Shown here in pieces: positions 50,418-60,543 of a DNA stretch of 64,000 bases. The notes beneath the pieces are model-generated. The model was not told the DNA's origin and did no database searches. It worked only from the letters and a program-made list of their open reading frames with translations. This stretch comes from RGIG5579 sp045597125 (GTDB lineage: Bacteria > Bacillota > Clostridia > Oscillospirales > SIG627): assembly GCA_045597125.1 (NCBI GenBank), contig JAZODR010000004.1, forward strand, positions 38,364 through 102,363. Direction: 5' to 3'. Made by a program: the position numbers and the translations under genes. How positions within the stretch are numbered: position 1 is the first letter of the stretch; each line of letters starts with the position of its first letter.

Positions 50418-53400
50418 ATGATGAAAAAGTTTCTGTCAAAAACGCTTGTTGTCTTGCTTGCATTTTTGATGGTATTTTCCTGCTTCGGAACCGCTGTTTT
50501 TGCAGCTAAGACCGAGGACGAGAGCGCTCCCGAAGCCACTGAGAGCAAGAAGGAAAATGCCTCCAAGCTGGCAGAGATCGAGGAGCTTCTGAACTCCAAC
50601 ACTTACGAGGAGTACAGACTTATTCACAAGGATGCTCCTAATGGCGAAGGCGAAATTGTCCTTGCCGGCAAGGATTATGACGAGGAAAAAACCACTGCCC
50701 AGGTGTTTAAGGATAAGTATCTTGGCAGCGAAGACGAGGTTGCCCTTGTTTCCGAGATTGGTGACATTACTTGGACCTTTACTGCTGAGAAGACCGGTAA
50801 TTATTATATCGAAATTACCTATGCTCCCGTGGTAGAGTATGATGCTGATGGTGACGGAAAGATCGACGATAGTGATAACAGTCTTGATTTGGTGAGCAAC
50901 ACCGCTACCATCAAGCGCGCTTTGCTTTTGGACGGCTCTTATCCTTTCAAGCAGTCCCGTTATATCGAGCTTCCCCGTGTATGGGAAGATATTATGGGCG
51001 GCGAGGATTCCAATGACCGTGGTTTTGTGTTGGATAACGACGGAAACGAAATCAAACCCAAAAAGGTGGAAAGCCCCGAATGGAGAACTGTTACTTGTAA
51101 TGATTCTACGGGCTATATCGTAGATCCTTTCCTTTATTATATTGAGAAAGGCGAACATACGCTGACTCTTGCAGAGGTGCAAGAGGTTTGCGCCGTGAAG
51201 GAAATCCGTATCTTCTATGAGGAAAGTGCTTTTTCTTATGAGGATTATCTGAAGGCGAATAAGGACAAGAGCGATAAGGCGCAAGGCAAGGCTCCCGTTG
51301 TGATTGACGCAGAAATTCCCCATCGTACCTCCTCCAATATTATATATCCCCTTTACGACCGTTCTTCTGCGGCTACTCAGCCTCAGAGTGCATACAATAT
51401 TTTCCTTAACTCCCTGGGCGGTGAAAAGTGGCAGACTGCCGGACAGTGGATTACTTGGAATTTTGAAGTACCCGAAGAGGGCTTCTACACGATCAGCCCT
51501 CGTTTTCTGCAGTCCTTTGCAGAGGGTATGTACGTTACCCGTTCTTTGAAGATTGACGGCGAGCAGCCTTTTGCTGAGGCCTCTACTCTTCGCTTTAAGT
51601 ATAGCGATGACTGGCAGCTGCATCCTGTTACCGACGGTGAGATCGACGAAAAGACCGGCGCAGAAAGAGCTTTCCAATTCTATTTGACTAAGGGCAACCA
51701 TCAGCTTGAGATGTGCGTTGTGCTTGGCGATATGGCGGAAATTCTCAATACTGTCGAGTCTGTTCTTTCAACTATTAATGATTATTCCTTGCAGATTTTG
51801 ATGCTTACCGGCTCTGAGCCCGATGAATACAGAGATTATCAGTTCAGCCGTCTGATGCCTGAGGTTCTCAAGGGTATGGGCGTTCAGGCAAAGATTCTCA
51901 GAGAGGTATCTGCTGAGCTGGAAAAAATCAATGGAACCAAGGGTGCTGACTCCGTAACGCTGGATAATGTAGCAATGCTTCTGGAGAGAATGAGCGAGGA
52001 CGAAGATCTGATCGCTCCCAACTTTACCGAACTCAAGGATTACATCGGTAACTTGGGTACCTGGATTATGACTTCCCGTAATCAGCCTCTGCAGTTTGAC
52101 TATTTGGTAGTTGCTCCCGCAAAGGACATTGAGGCTCAAGGTGCTTCAGAATATATGAAGGATCAGGATTTCGATGCTACCGCAAGCTTCTGGGCAGCAA
52201 TGGGATATGAGTTCAAACAGTTTATTATGAGCTGGATGAGCGACTACTCCAGCTACGGTGTACGAACCGCAGAAGGCTCTGAGAACTTTGCATCAATCGA
52301 AGTGTGGACTACCTCCGGTCGTGACCAGTCCACCATTATGAGATCTTTGATCAGTGACTCCTTTACTTCTCAGAAGAATATTGCCGTTGACCTGAAACTG
52401 GTTGCCGCAGGTTCTCTGCTTCCTGCAACGCTATCCGGTTCCGGTCCCGATGTTAATATGACGTTGCCATCTTCTACCGTTATTAACTATGCGATTCGTT
52501 CCGCAGTGCTTCCCATCAACCCTGAAGGATATGTTGATGAAGAAGGCGACGATGAAGAGACGCTTAAGTTTAAGGCTGAGTGCCGTGAAATCTTCTCTGA
52601 CTACGAACAGGTTATTTCTTGGTTTGATGAAGCGGCAACCATTCCTTTGGAATTGTACGGAGTTGCCTATGGTCTGCCTGAGACGGAAGCCTTTTCCATG
52701 CTATTCTATCGTAGCGATATCCTCCTGCAGCTGGGACTTGAGATTCCCGAAACCTGGGAAGATGTTTACAATATGCTTCCTACTCTCCAGACCAACAATC
52801 TGGACTTTGGCTATCACGAATCCCTGGCGGGTCTTCTCATTATGCTGTATCAGCGCGGCGAACAGCTGTACTCCAAGCCCGTTGAAGGCGATCCCGACCC
52901 CAAAAACGGCTTGACCGGCGCAATGGCGATCAATCTGGATTCCAATGCTGCCCTGGAAACCTTCAAGGAAATGTGTGAGCTTTATACCATGTACGGATTC
53001 CCCTATTCTTATAACTTTGCTAACCGATTCCGTACCGGTGAAATGCCTATCGGCGTACAGGGTTACGCTACTTACTCTCAGTTGACAATTTTTGCTCCCG
53101 AGCTTCGCGGTCTGTGGGGCTTCACCGTTCTTCCCGGAACTGTTCGTACCAACGAGGATGGAACTACCTTCGTTGATCACACTGCTGATACCACTGTAAC
53201 CGGTATCGTTATGATGAGAGATTGCAAGGAAGTTGCAGCTGCTTGGGAATTTATGAAATGGTGGGTCAGCGCAGAAAGCCAGTCCAATTACGGTCAGGAA
53301 TATTACGCACTCTTGGGCGCTTCCGGTCAGTACACTACCGCAAATATTGAGGCGCTCTACTCCATGAGCTGGTCTGCAGATGAAAGGGCAGAGCTGAAGA

Positions 53401-53627
53401 ATCAGTTTGATTGGCTTCAGGCAACTCCCGAGATGCCGGGTGGTTATATCGTAGCTCGTTACGTAGAGTTTGCATTCCTTGCAGCCTACAATGATGATGC
53501 GGATCCGGTAGAGTCTATGCTGGACTATATTGATGCGATCAATTCTGAGCTTACCAGAAAGCGTGGCGAGTTCGGACTTCCCACTTTGGAAAATTACGAA
53601 GAATATCTTGCCCAGCAAAAGGCTTAA
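50418..53627 (+). CDS. Giant extracellular solute-binding protein with N-terminal accessory modules
   Basis: 1069 residues, about 2.5 times a normal sugar-binding protein. A signal peptide (about 1-30, VFAA) carries a poor lipobox (VFSC). Two beta-sandwich-like modules follow at about 45-270 and 295-470, each with an 'ITWTF.AEKTGNYYIEI'-type strand set (ITWNFEVPEEGFYTISPRFL in the second), reminiscent of carbohydrate-binding modules. A mixed region spans 470-620. From about 625 the solute-binding fold begins (IEVWTTSGRDQSTIMRSLIS), with SGSGPDVNMTLPS, YGVAYGLPETEAFSMLFYR and the C-terminal VAAAWEFMKWWVSAESQ typical of CUT1 binding proteins. It is first in a seven-gene operon; AGGAGGA is 7 nt before ATG 50418. 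Confidence 0.88.
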   Translation: MMKKFLSKTLVVLLAFLMVFSCFGTAVFAAKTEDESAPEATESKKENASKLAEIEELLNSNTYEEYRLIHKDAPNGEGEIVLAGKDYDEEKTTAQVFKDKYLGSEDEVALVSEIGDITWTFTAEKTGNYYIEITYAPVVEYDADGDGKIDDSDNSLDLVSNTATIKRALLLDGSYPFKQSRYIELPRVWEDIMGGEDSNDRGFVLDNDGNEIKPKKVESPEWRTVTCNDSTGYIVDPFLYYIEKGEHTLTLAEVQEVCAVKEIRIFYEESAFSYEDYLKANKDKSDKAQGKAPVVIDAEIPHRTSSNIIYPLYDRSSAATQPQSAYNIFLNSLGGEKWQTAGQWITWNFEVPEEGFYTISPRFLQSFAEGMYVTRSLKIDGEQPFAEASTLRFKYSDDWQLHPVTDGEIDEKTGAERAFQFYLTKGNHQLEMCVVLGDMAEILNTVESVLSTINDYSLQILMLTGSEPDEYRDYQFSRLMPEVLKGMGVQAKILREVSAELEKINGTKGADSVTLDNVAMLLERMSEDEDLIAPNFTELKDYIGNLGTWIMTSRNQPLQFDYLVVAPAKDIEAQGASEYMKDQDFDATASFWAAMGYEFKQFIMSWMSDYSSYGVRTAEGSENFASIEVWTTSGRDQSTIMRSLISDSFTSQKNIAVDLKLVAAGSLLPATLSGSGPDVNMTLPSSTVINYAIRSAVLPINPEGYVDEEGDDEETLKFKAECREIFSDYEQVISWFDEAATIPLELYGVAYGLPETEAFSMLFYRSDILLQLGLEIPETWEDVYNMLPTLQTNNLDFGYHESLAGLLIMLYQRGEQLYSKPVEGDPDPKNGLTGAMAINLDSNAALETFKEMCELYTMYGFPYSYNFANRFRTGEMPIGVQGYATYSQLTIFAPELRGLWGFTVLPGTVRTNEDGTTFVDHTADTTVTGIVMMRDCKEVAAAWEFMKWWVSAESQSNYGQEYYALLGASGQYTTANIEALYSMSWSADERAELKNQFDWLQATPEMPGGYIVARYVEFAFLAAYNDDADPVESMLDYIDAINSELTRKRGEFGLPTLENYEEYLAQQKA

Positions 53628-53653
53628 TCTAGAAGTAAGGAGAGGATAATCTC

Positions 53654-54604
53654 ATGTCTCAAAAGACTGAAACTGCAAAGAGACCTGTCTCAAGAAAAGA
53701 CATGACCAAGTGGCAGTGGACCTTAAAAGAGATGAAGAATAACAAGACCGGTTATTTCCTGTTGGCACCGTTCTACATCATCTTCTTTGTTTTCACCGTC
53801 CTCCCGGTTATTTTGTCAATTTTCTTCAGCGTTACCGACTTTAATATGCTTGAGACACCCAATATTATTTGGTTTGACAACTACATCCGTCTGTTTTTGG
53901 ATGACGACATTTTCATTCTGTCTGTTAAGAATACATTGATATTCGCAGCTATTACGGGTCCCGGCTCTTACCTGTTGTCCCTGATTATGGCTTGGTTTAT
54001 CAATGAGCTTCCCCCCAAGATTCGTGCCATTATGACTCTGATCTTCTACGCACCCAGTATCTCGGGTAACGTATATATGGTATGGACTTATATTTTCTCA
54101 GCAGACTCCCACGGCTTTTTGAACGGTACCTTAATGGATATGGGACTGATCACAACGCCCATCGCGTTTTTGAAGGACCCCGATTACATTATGGCAATCG
54201 TTATTATCGTAGCTTTGTGGACTTCGCTGGGTACCTCATTTCTTACCTTTATTGCCGGTTTCCAGGTGGTTGACCGTTCCCTTTACGAGGCGGCGGCCGT
54301 GGATGGTGTTAAGAACCGTTGGCAGGAGCTTTGGTATATTACGATGCCCTATATGAAGCCCCAGATGATGTTCGGTGCGGTTATGGCAATTACCCAGTCC
54401 TTCGGCTTTGGCGCGGTTATTACGGGTCTGGTAGGCTTCCCCTCTCCCGATTACTGTGCTCACACCATTATGCACCATTTGGATGACTATGGCGGATCTC
54501 GTTTCGAGATGGGCTATGCTTCTACCATTGCAGTGGTACTGTTCTTTATGATGATTGGCTCTAATATGCTGGTACGCAAATTGCTTGGAAAGGTTGGTAA
54601 GTGA
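53654..54604 (+). CDS. Carbohydrate ABC permease, MalF-like (first pair)
   Basis: 316 residues, six predicted membrane helices after a basic cytoplasmic head. The coupling loop EAAAVDGVKNRWQELWYITM fits the EAA---G motif of binding-protein-dependent permeases, and APFYIIFFVFTVLPVILSIF is a typical first helix. It forms a heterodimer with the next gene product for uptake of the sugar delivered by the large binding protein. It starts 26 nt after that gene, and the next gene begins one base after its stop. Confidence 0.93.
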   Translation: MSQKTETAKRPVSRKDMTKWQWTLKEMKNNKTGYFLLAPFYIIFFVFTVLPVILSIFFSVTDFNMLETPNIIWFDNYIRLFLDDDIFILSVKNTLIFAAITGPGSYLLSLIMAWFINELPPKIRAIMTLIFYAPSISGNVYMVWTYIFSADSHGFLNGTLMDMGLITTPIAFLKDPDYIMAIVIIVALWTSLGTSFLTFIAGFQVVDRSLYEAAAVDGVKNRWQELWYITMPYMKPQMMFGAVMAITQSFGFGAVITGLVGFPSPDYCAHTIMHHLDDYGGSRFEMGYASTIAVVLFFMMIGSNMLVRKLLGKVGK

Positions 54605-54605
54605 T

Positions 54606-55478
54606 ATGGCAAAATTGAGAATTCGCAAATCCAACCATGCAATGAACCGCTCTCTGGGCGGAGATATCGGTATCAATGTTGTTCTTCTGATTATGGGTGC
54701 GTTTATGTTCCTCCCTATGCTTTATACCATTATGCAGTCCTTGAAGCCTTTGGATGAACTTTGGATGTATCCCCCCCGTTTCTTCGTTAGAAACCCCACT
54801 TTGAATAACTTTAAGACCCTGTTCAATTTGATGAGCACCTCCTGGGTTCCTTTTTCTCGCTATATTTTTAACACCGCATTCGTATCTATTTTGGGTACCT
54901 TCGGTAACGTAATGTTGTCTTCTATGGCTGCTTATTCTTTGGCGAAGATGAAGTTCCCGGGCAAGGAATTCTTATTCCAGATTGTTGTGTATTCTTTGAT
55001 GTTCCATACTACGGTAACTGCGATTACAAACTTCTGGACCATGAGTAAGCTTCAACTGGTTGATACCTACTTGGCAAGAATTATTCCTGCCTGTGCAACC
55101 AGTATGGGTCTGTACCTGATGCGTCAGTTTATGCAGTCCTCTGTTCCGGATTCCGTTCTGGAGTCCGCACGTCTTGACGGTGCAACTGAGATTCGTGTAT
55201 TCTGGCAGATTGCAATGCCTATGGTTAAGCCTGCTTGGCTGACTCTGATTGTGTTCTGTTTCAAGGATTTGTGGAATGCAGGTTCTTCCATCTACATCTA
55301 TTCTGAACAGCTTAAGAGCTTTAACTACGCCATCGGTCAGATTGTGACCGGCGGTGTTTCCCGTCAGGGCGCGGGCGCGGCATCCACCGTTATTATGATG
55401 ATGGTGCCTATTCTGGTATTTGTTGTTACTCAGAGTAATATTATTGAAACCATGTCCACTTCCGGTATGAAAGACTAA
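54606..55478 (+). CDS. Carbohydrate ABC permease, MalG-like (first pair)
   Basis: 290 residues, six membrane helices. The coupling loop is ESARLDGATEIRVFWQIAM; PMLYTIMQSLKPLDELWMYP after helix 1 is characteristic of MalG-type subunits. The start at 54606 is favoured by AAAGG upstream; a longer open frame reaches back into the preceding gene. It is the partner of the MalF-like protein encoded immediately before. Confidence 0.93.
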   Translation: MAKLRIRKSNHAMNRSLGGDIGINVVLLIMGAFMFLPMLYTIMQSLKPLDELWMYPPRFFVRNPTLNNFKTLFNLMSTSWVPFSRYIFNTAFVSILGTFGNVMLSSMAAYSLAKMKFPGKEFLFQIVVYSLMFHTTVTAITNFWTMSKLQLVDTYLARIIPACATSMGLYLMRQFMQSSVPDSVLESARLDGATEIRVFWQIAMPMVKPAWLTLIVFCFKDLWNAGSSIYIYSEQLKSFNYAIGQIVTGGVSRQGAGAASTVIMMMVPILVFVVTQSNIIETMSTSGMKD

Positions 55479-55495
55479 GAAAAGGAGAAAAGCAT

Positions 55496-57661
55496 ATGAA
55501 AAAAGCGTTAAGAGTATTTCTCTTGATTTTCTGCATTGTGGCTCTCCTTGTACCTACCGTAAGTGCATTGGTGCCCTATACCACCTATACTTATGATATT
55601 GATGGCAACTATGTAGAATCTCCCCACGCATATGTTCCGGACCGCATTGTGGATTCCGAGGACATTGGTTTGAGCGTGGAACTTTCCTCTCCCACGGATA
55701 TTGTTTCCGATGAGAGCGGAAACCTGTTTATCGCAGACCCCAACAATAACCGCTTCCTGGTACTGAATTCTGATTACACCTTTAATATGGCACATTCTCG
55801 TTTTCTCAACGATCAGGGTGTTCCGGATAGCTTTGATAAGCCCCGCGGAATTTTCGTAAAGGAAGAAGAAATCTTCGTGTGTGACACGGAGAACAACCGA
55901 ATTGTCGTATTTACTAAAAAGACAGATAAAGACGGTAAGATTGAAGCGCTGGTATTCAATCGTATAATCGGGCAGCCGGAGAGCACTGCATTTCCCGAAG
56001 GTTCTACCTATAAGCCGATTGCTTGTGCCGTAGATACTGCGGGAAGAATCTACGTTGTTTCTTCTACTACCAACCTTGGTATTATTTCTATGAACTCCGC
56101 AGGTGACTTCCTTGGCTTCCTCGGAGCTCAGAAGACTGCGCCTTCTGCTTGGCAGATTTTCTGGAGAATGTTCCAGACCAAGGAGCAGAGAGCGTCTCTT
56201 CAGTCTTTGGTTCCCACTGAGTACAATAATATTGCTATTGATGCTTCCGGTTTTGTTTACGCTACCATTTCTTCTTTGGATGAAGAAAAGATGGCGAGCG
56301 CCATTGCCTCTCAGGATACCTCCGGCGATTTTGCACCTGTTAAAAAGCTGAATTCCGAGGGTACTGACGTTATGCTTCGTACCGGTTTCTGGCCTCCCTC
56401 CGGTGAGGTTACGGTTGTTACCTATCAAGCTGTAGGTGCTGATGCAAATACCGACGTATCTATGATTATCGACGTAGCACTTGGTCAGGCAGGTACTTGG
56501 ACCATAGCTGACGGCGAGCGTCAGAGACTGTACACCTACGATTCTCAGGGCAATTTGCTCTTTATCTTTGGTGATAGTGGTCCTCAGCTTGGTAACAATA
56601 ACAGCATTTCTTCCATTTGCTATCAGAACGATAAGCTTCTGGTGCTGGATCGCAATAACAATTCCTTTACCATTTATAAGCGTACTGCTTACGGAGAAAG
56701 TCTGATGGCAGCGATTCAGAATGTAGAGGATAGAAATTACGACCAGTCTGCTAAGTTCTGGCAGGAGGTTTTGCTGAGAAACTCCAATTTTGACGAAGCC
56801 TATATTGGTATTGCAGATAGCTATTACCGTGCAGGTGAGTATGAAAAGGCACAGGAATATTACGCTGCATCCTATGATGACGAAGGCTATTCCAAGAGCT
56901 ATTCCAAGCTTCGTAAGGCATGGATTGAGGATTATATCATTCTGATTCCTATTGTAGTAGTGGTAATTGCCGTTCTCATTACCAAGTTCTTTGCTTATGC
57001 GGAAAAAGAAAACATAAAGGGTCAGGTAATGAAGGACAAGCGTACCTTCAAGGAAGCTGCTCTTTATGGTTGTCACGTGATTTTCCATCCTTTTGACGGC
57101 TTTTGGGATCTCAAGCATGAGAAACGAGGTAATTTCAAGGCAGGAATTTTCTTTGTTATTCTTACCATTGCGGGTTACATTTATAATGGAATAGGTAAGT
57201 CCTTCTGGTTTGATCCTTACAATCAAGGTATCAGTATTTTTGGTGAGCTTGCCGGTGTTTTGGTTCCCTTTGCTTTGTGGGTTGTTTCCAACTGGTGTTT
57301 GACCACGCTGTTCGAGGGCGAAGGCAGTTTCAAAGATATTTGTCTTGCAACTTGCTATGCACTGATTCCTTTGCCTATGATGATGATTCCTGCAACCATT
57401 TTGACCCACATTCTCACTTTGGAGGAGGGTGCAATCGTTAGCTTGCTGATTAGTATCGGGTATGTATGGACCGGTATGCTTTTGTTCTTCGGAGTAATGG
57501 TTACCCACGATTACAGCTTCTCAAAGAATATTCTTACGGTTCTCGGAACACTGGTAGGAATGGTTATCATCATGTTCCTTGCCCTTTTGTTCTCCGGACT
57601 TTTTGGAAAGATTATTTCATTTGTTGTTAATATTTATACCGAGCTTTCGCTCAGAGTTTAG
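55496..57661 (+). CDS. NHL-repeat / TPR / YIP1-domain membrane protein
   Basis: 721 residues. A signal peptide or first helix (1-25) is followed by an external NHL-type beta-propeller (about 60-395; repeated 'PTDIVSDESGNLFIADPNNN', 'PRGIFVKEEEIFVCDTENN' and 'LLVLDRNNNSF' blades) and a pair of TPR-like helices (about 405-475; YYRAGEYEKAQEYYAASY). A membrane helix lies at 480-500, and a YIP1-type five-helix domain (about 515-721; HPFDGFWDLKHEKRGN) completes it. The architecture suggests an outward sensor or scaffold fixed in the membrane. Its place between the two permease pairs points to a role in assembling or regulating the importer; that is inference. Confidence 0.82.
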   Translation: MKKALRVFLLIFCIVALLVPTVSALVPYTTYTYDIDGNYVESPHAYVPDRIVDSEDIGLSVELSSPTDIVSDESGNLFIADPNNNRFLVLNSDYTFNMAHSRFLNDQGVPDSFDKPRGIFVKEEEIFVCDTENNRIVVFTKKTDKDGKIEALVFNRIIGQPESTAFPEGSTYKPIACAVDTAGRIYVVSSTTNLGIISMNSAGDFLGFLGAQKTAPSAWQIFWRMFQTKEQRASLQSLVPTEYNNIAIDASGFVYATISSLDEEKMASAIASQDTSGDFAPVKKLNSEGTDVMLRTGFWPPSGEVTVVTYQAVGADANTDVSMIIDVALGQAGTWTIADGERQRLYTYDSQGNLLFIFGDSGPQLGNNNSISSICYQNDKLLVLDRNNNSFTIYKRTAYGESLMAAIQNVEDRNYDQSAKFWQEVLLRNSNFDEAYIGIADSYYRAGEYEKAQEYYAASYDDEGYSKSYSKLRKAWIEDYIILIPIVVVVIAVLITKFFAYAEKENIKGQVMKDKRTFKEAALYGCHVIFHPFDGFWDLKHEKRGNFKAGIFFVILTIAGYIYNGIGKSFWFDPYNQGISIFGELAGVLVPFALWVVSNWCLTTLFEGEGSFKDICLATCYALIPLPMMMIPATILTHILTLEEGAIVSLLISIGYVWTGMLLFFGVMVTHDYSFSKNILTVLGTLVGMVIIMFLALLFSGLFGKIISFVVNIYTELSLRV

Positions 57662-57679
57662 GAAAGGAGGAGCCTTTAA

Positions 57680-60526
57680 ATGAAAAAAGTTTTATCATTG
57701 GTACTTTGCCTTGTTATGGCAGTTTGCATGGTTCTTCCTCTTCTGCCTGCTGCTAATGCAGAGAGTGTTCTTGGTGACAAAAAGTTGTATGAAGAGCTTA
57801 AGGCATATAGCTATGCCAAGGCTGTATATGATTCTCCTGAAGCAAAGCTTGAAACAATGACAAAAGTTGTTGAGAACGAGCGCTATGCACTTTTTATTCA
57901 GGAGTATTCCGCTGAGGTTTGCGTTGTAGATAAGGTAACCGGTCAGATGCTGTTTACCAACCCCTATGACGTTGCTGACACCGGCGTTTCCAATGTAATT
58001 AAGTATGAACTTCTCAGTCAAATTCAGCTCACTTATAAGGGGAACAATGGCGAGAGCGGAACTCTCAATAGTTTCTTGGATGCTGCGGAATCTGAGCAGA
58101 TTAACATCAAGCTGATTCGTGGCGGTGTGCGTGTAGAGTACACGATGGGCGAAGCTATTAAGAAGAGAATCGTTCCTTATCAAATTGAAAAGAGTCGCTT
58201 TGAGGAGGATATTCTTAGACCTTTCTATGAGCAGACCAATGATTCTAAATTGTCTTTTGATGAGTATATGACTTTGAAAAAGAGTAAGGATCTTGCTGAA
58301 CAGGCAAAAGCCGTTGCAGCGGAGTCTTTTGAATTCGGTCAGCTTCTTTCCTTCTATACTTTGTATGATTTGTCCGATCCTTCCTTGACTGCTCGTGAGC
58401 AGTCAACCATTCTTGCAACTTATCCCGTTACCCAGGATATGGCGATTTATCTTTTGGATGAGAAAATCAAGACAGCTGCTTTGAATACTTTGGAGCAGTA
58501 CATTCGTGATTACACCGAGTTTTCTCTGGATGATATGCTTGCCGCTCACGAAGAAGTGGGTTATGTAATGGAGGACGGTTCTCCCGCAATCTTTAAGATG
58601 GCGTTGGAATACACTCTTGAAGAGGACGGTTTCCAAGTAAGACTGCCTGCAAGAGGTATTTCCTTTGACGCTGCTACCTATACCCTTGAGACGGTTAAGA
58701 TTCTGCCTTATCTGGGTGCAGGTAGAGTTGGCGCGGAGGGTGCCATCCGCAAGGATACCGGTTATAATTTTATTCCTGACGGTTCCGGTACAACAATTTC
58801 CTTTACACAAAACAGTAAGTACACTCAGGTTTCGGGTACGATGTACGGAAGCGATTTCGGTTTCTACAACAGCGTTAGCGCTGTTACTGCAAATTATCAG
58901 GTATGGCGCGCTCCTGTTTACGGAACCGTTATGGAATCCGAAATGACCATTAATAAGCCCGTCTTTGATGAAGAGGGCAAGGCGGTTGTGGACGACGAAG
59001 GGAAAGCAGTAAAAGAATTTGTGGAGACCCGCAAGGTGAAGCAGGGCTATGTTGCCTTTATCACCGAGGGTGAGTCCCTTACTCGTATTGACTCTGTCAA
59101 CGGTACCGGCGTACATGATTATCACTCTGTTTCTACTACTTTCTTTGCACGTCAGACCGACTCTTATCCTCTGGACGGTATTACCGTTTCCGGTGGTGTA
59201 GCAGTTTATACCAAGGCTATTGACAGAAAGTATGTCGGTAATTACACCATTAAATACAGACTGCTTTTTGATGATCAGGCTGATTATGTAGGTATGGCAA
59301 ATGCTTACAGAGAATTCCTTCTGAAGAGCGGTGTTCTTGAAAAGCTGGAGGATCAGGGAAAGGATATCAATTTGTATCTGGATCTGATTGGTGCTGTTGA
59401 TACCACGGAGACGATTTTGGGTGTACCCGTTGCAACCAAGGCGGAGCTGACTACTTTTGAAGATGCCAAGATTATTCTTGACGAGCTTCGTGAAGCGGGT
59501 GTTTCCAAGCAGGTGCTCCGTTATCTGGGCTGGGCAAACGGGGGTATGGCCTCTACTGCTACTGCAAAGTTGAAGGTTGTGAAGCACCTGGGTGGCGAAA
59601 AGAAACTGAAGGAACTGATTTCCTATGTTCAGGAGCAGGGAAGTGATCTTTATTTGGATTTGGACTTCTCTTATATCAAAGCTCTCACAAGTTTTGACGG
59701 ATACAATGAAAAGCGTGATGCAGCGAAGACCATTGACGGTAAGGCTGCGTTTTTCCAGACTTACAACCCCATCGTGCAGTCTTACAATAAGCAGGTTGCT
59801 TTTGTAATTTCTGCTAAGACTATTGATTCTTATTACGAAAACATTTCTAACAAGTATGCCAAGCTCTTTTCCGAAGGAAAAAAGACAATTTCTATGGGTT
59901 CGCTGGGTTACGCGCTGAATTCCAGCCAAGATGAGGAATTCCCCTTGAACCGCGAGGATGCTAAGGATTATACGATTTCCTCTTTGGAGAAAATCAGCAA
60001 GGATTATGAAAGCGTTCTGGTGGAAAAAGGTAATTACTACACTTGGAAATATGCTGATACGGTGCTGGATATTCCGCTGGATAGCTCTAATCGTATTACC
60101 ACCACCGCTGAGGTTCCTTTCCTTGGAATCGTACTTCACGGTTATATGAATTATACCGGTCAGGCAATTAATATGGCCGGTGACTATGAGTACACGCTCC
60201 TTAAGACCATTGAGAACGGTGCGAATCCCTACTTCGTCATAGCCTATGAGAATATTCCAGAACTTAAGATGAATGGCTATAGCGAATACTATGCCGTAGA
60301 ATATGGTGTATGGAAAGAGACAATCATTGAAGAATACAAGAAGCTCAATGAGGTACTTGCTCCTCTGCAGAATCAGTTGATTACCGGGCATGAGATCATC
60401 GCAGAGAGAGTTGTTAAGGTATGTTATGAAAACGGTACTGAGATCTACCTCAACTACAATAGCTTTGCAGTCACGGCTGATACGCTCGAAATCCCGGCGA
60501 TGAGCTATCACGTGGTTAATGCGTAA
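57680..60526 (+). CDS. Secreted DUF5696-like protein of the carbohydrate operon
   Basis: 948 residues. A signal peptide (1-27, ANA|E) is followed by a beta-rich N-terminal half (about 50-480; YALFIQEYSAEVCVVDKVTG, NFIPDGSGTTISF) and a probable TIM-barrel-like C-terminal half (about 560-860; ILDELREAGVSKQVLRYLGW, GSDLYLDLDFSYIKA, SMGSLGYALNS). The overall pattern matches DUF5696 proteins that accompany sugar ABC genes in Firmicutes; glycosidase activity is plausible but no catalytic pair is proven. It may trim the polysaccharide before uptake, or bind it. AAAGGAGG lies upstream; it ends 17 nt before the second permease pair. Confidence 0.78.
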   Translation: MKKVLSLVLCLVMAVCMVLPLLPAANAESVLGDKKLYEELKAYSYAKAVYDSPEAKLETMTKVVENERYALFIQEYSAEVCVVDKVTGQMLFTNPYDVADTGVSNVIKYELLSQIQLTYKGNNGESGTLNSFLDAAESEQINIKLIRGGVRVEYTMGEAIKKRIVPYQIEKSRFEEDILRPFYEQTNDSKLSFDEYMTLKKSKDLAEQAKAVAAESFEFGQLLSFYTLYDLSDPSLTAREQSTILATYPVTQDMAIYLLDEKIKTAALNTLEQYIRDYTEFSLDDMLAAHEEVGYVMEDGSPAIFKMALEYTLEEDGFQVRLPARGISFDAATYTLETVKILPYLGAGRVGAEGAIRKDTGYNFIPDGSGTTISFTQNSKYTQVSGTMYGSDFGFYNSVSAVTANYQVWRAPVYGTVMESEMTINKPVFDEEGKAVVDDEGKAVKEFVETRKVKQGYVAFITEGESLTRIDSVNGTGVHDYHSVSTTFFARQTDSYPLDGITVSGGVAVYTKAIDRKYVGNYTIKYRLLFDDQADYVGMANAYREFLLKSGVLEKLEDQGKDINLYLDLIGAVDTTETILGVPVATKAELTTFEDAKIILDELREAGVSKQVLRYLGWANGGMASTATAKLKVVKHLGGEKKLKELISYVQEQGSDLYLDLDFSYIKALTSFDGYNEKRDAAKTIDGKAAFFQTYNPIVQSYNKQVAFVISAKTIDSYYENISNKYAKLFSEGKKTISMGSLGYALNSSQDEEFPLNREDAKDYTISSLEKISKDYESVLVEKGNYYTWKYADTVLDIPLDSSNRITTTAEVPFLGIVLHGYMNYTGQAINMAGDYEYTLLKTIENGANPYFVIAYENIPELKMNGYSEYYAVEYGVWKETIIEEYKKLNEVLAPLQNQLITGHEIIAERVVKVCYENGTEIYLNYNSFAVTADTLEIPAMSYHVVNA

Positions 60527-60543
60527 GGAAAGGAGAGGTGAAT

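Noticed and set aside
55508..60511. Two long minus-strand open frames (about 666 and 702 codons) opposite the YIP1 and DUF5696 genes
   Set aside because: Composition mirrors the codon bias of the plus-strand genes, and no promoter, ribosome site or domain is present.
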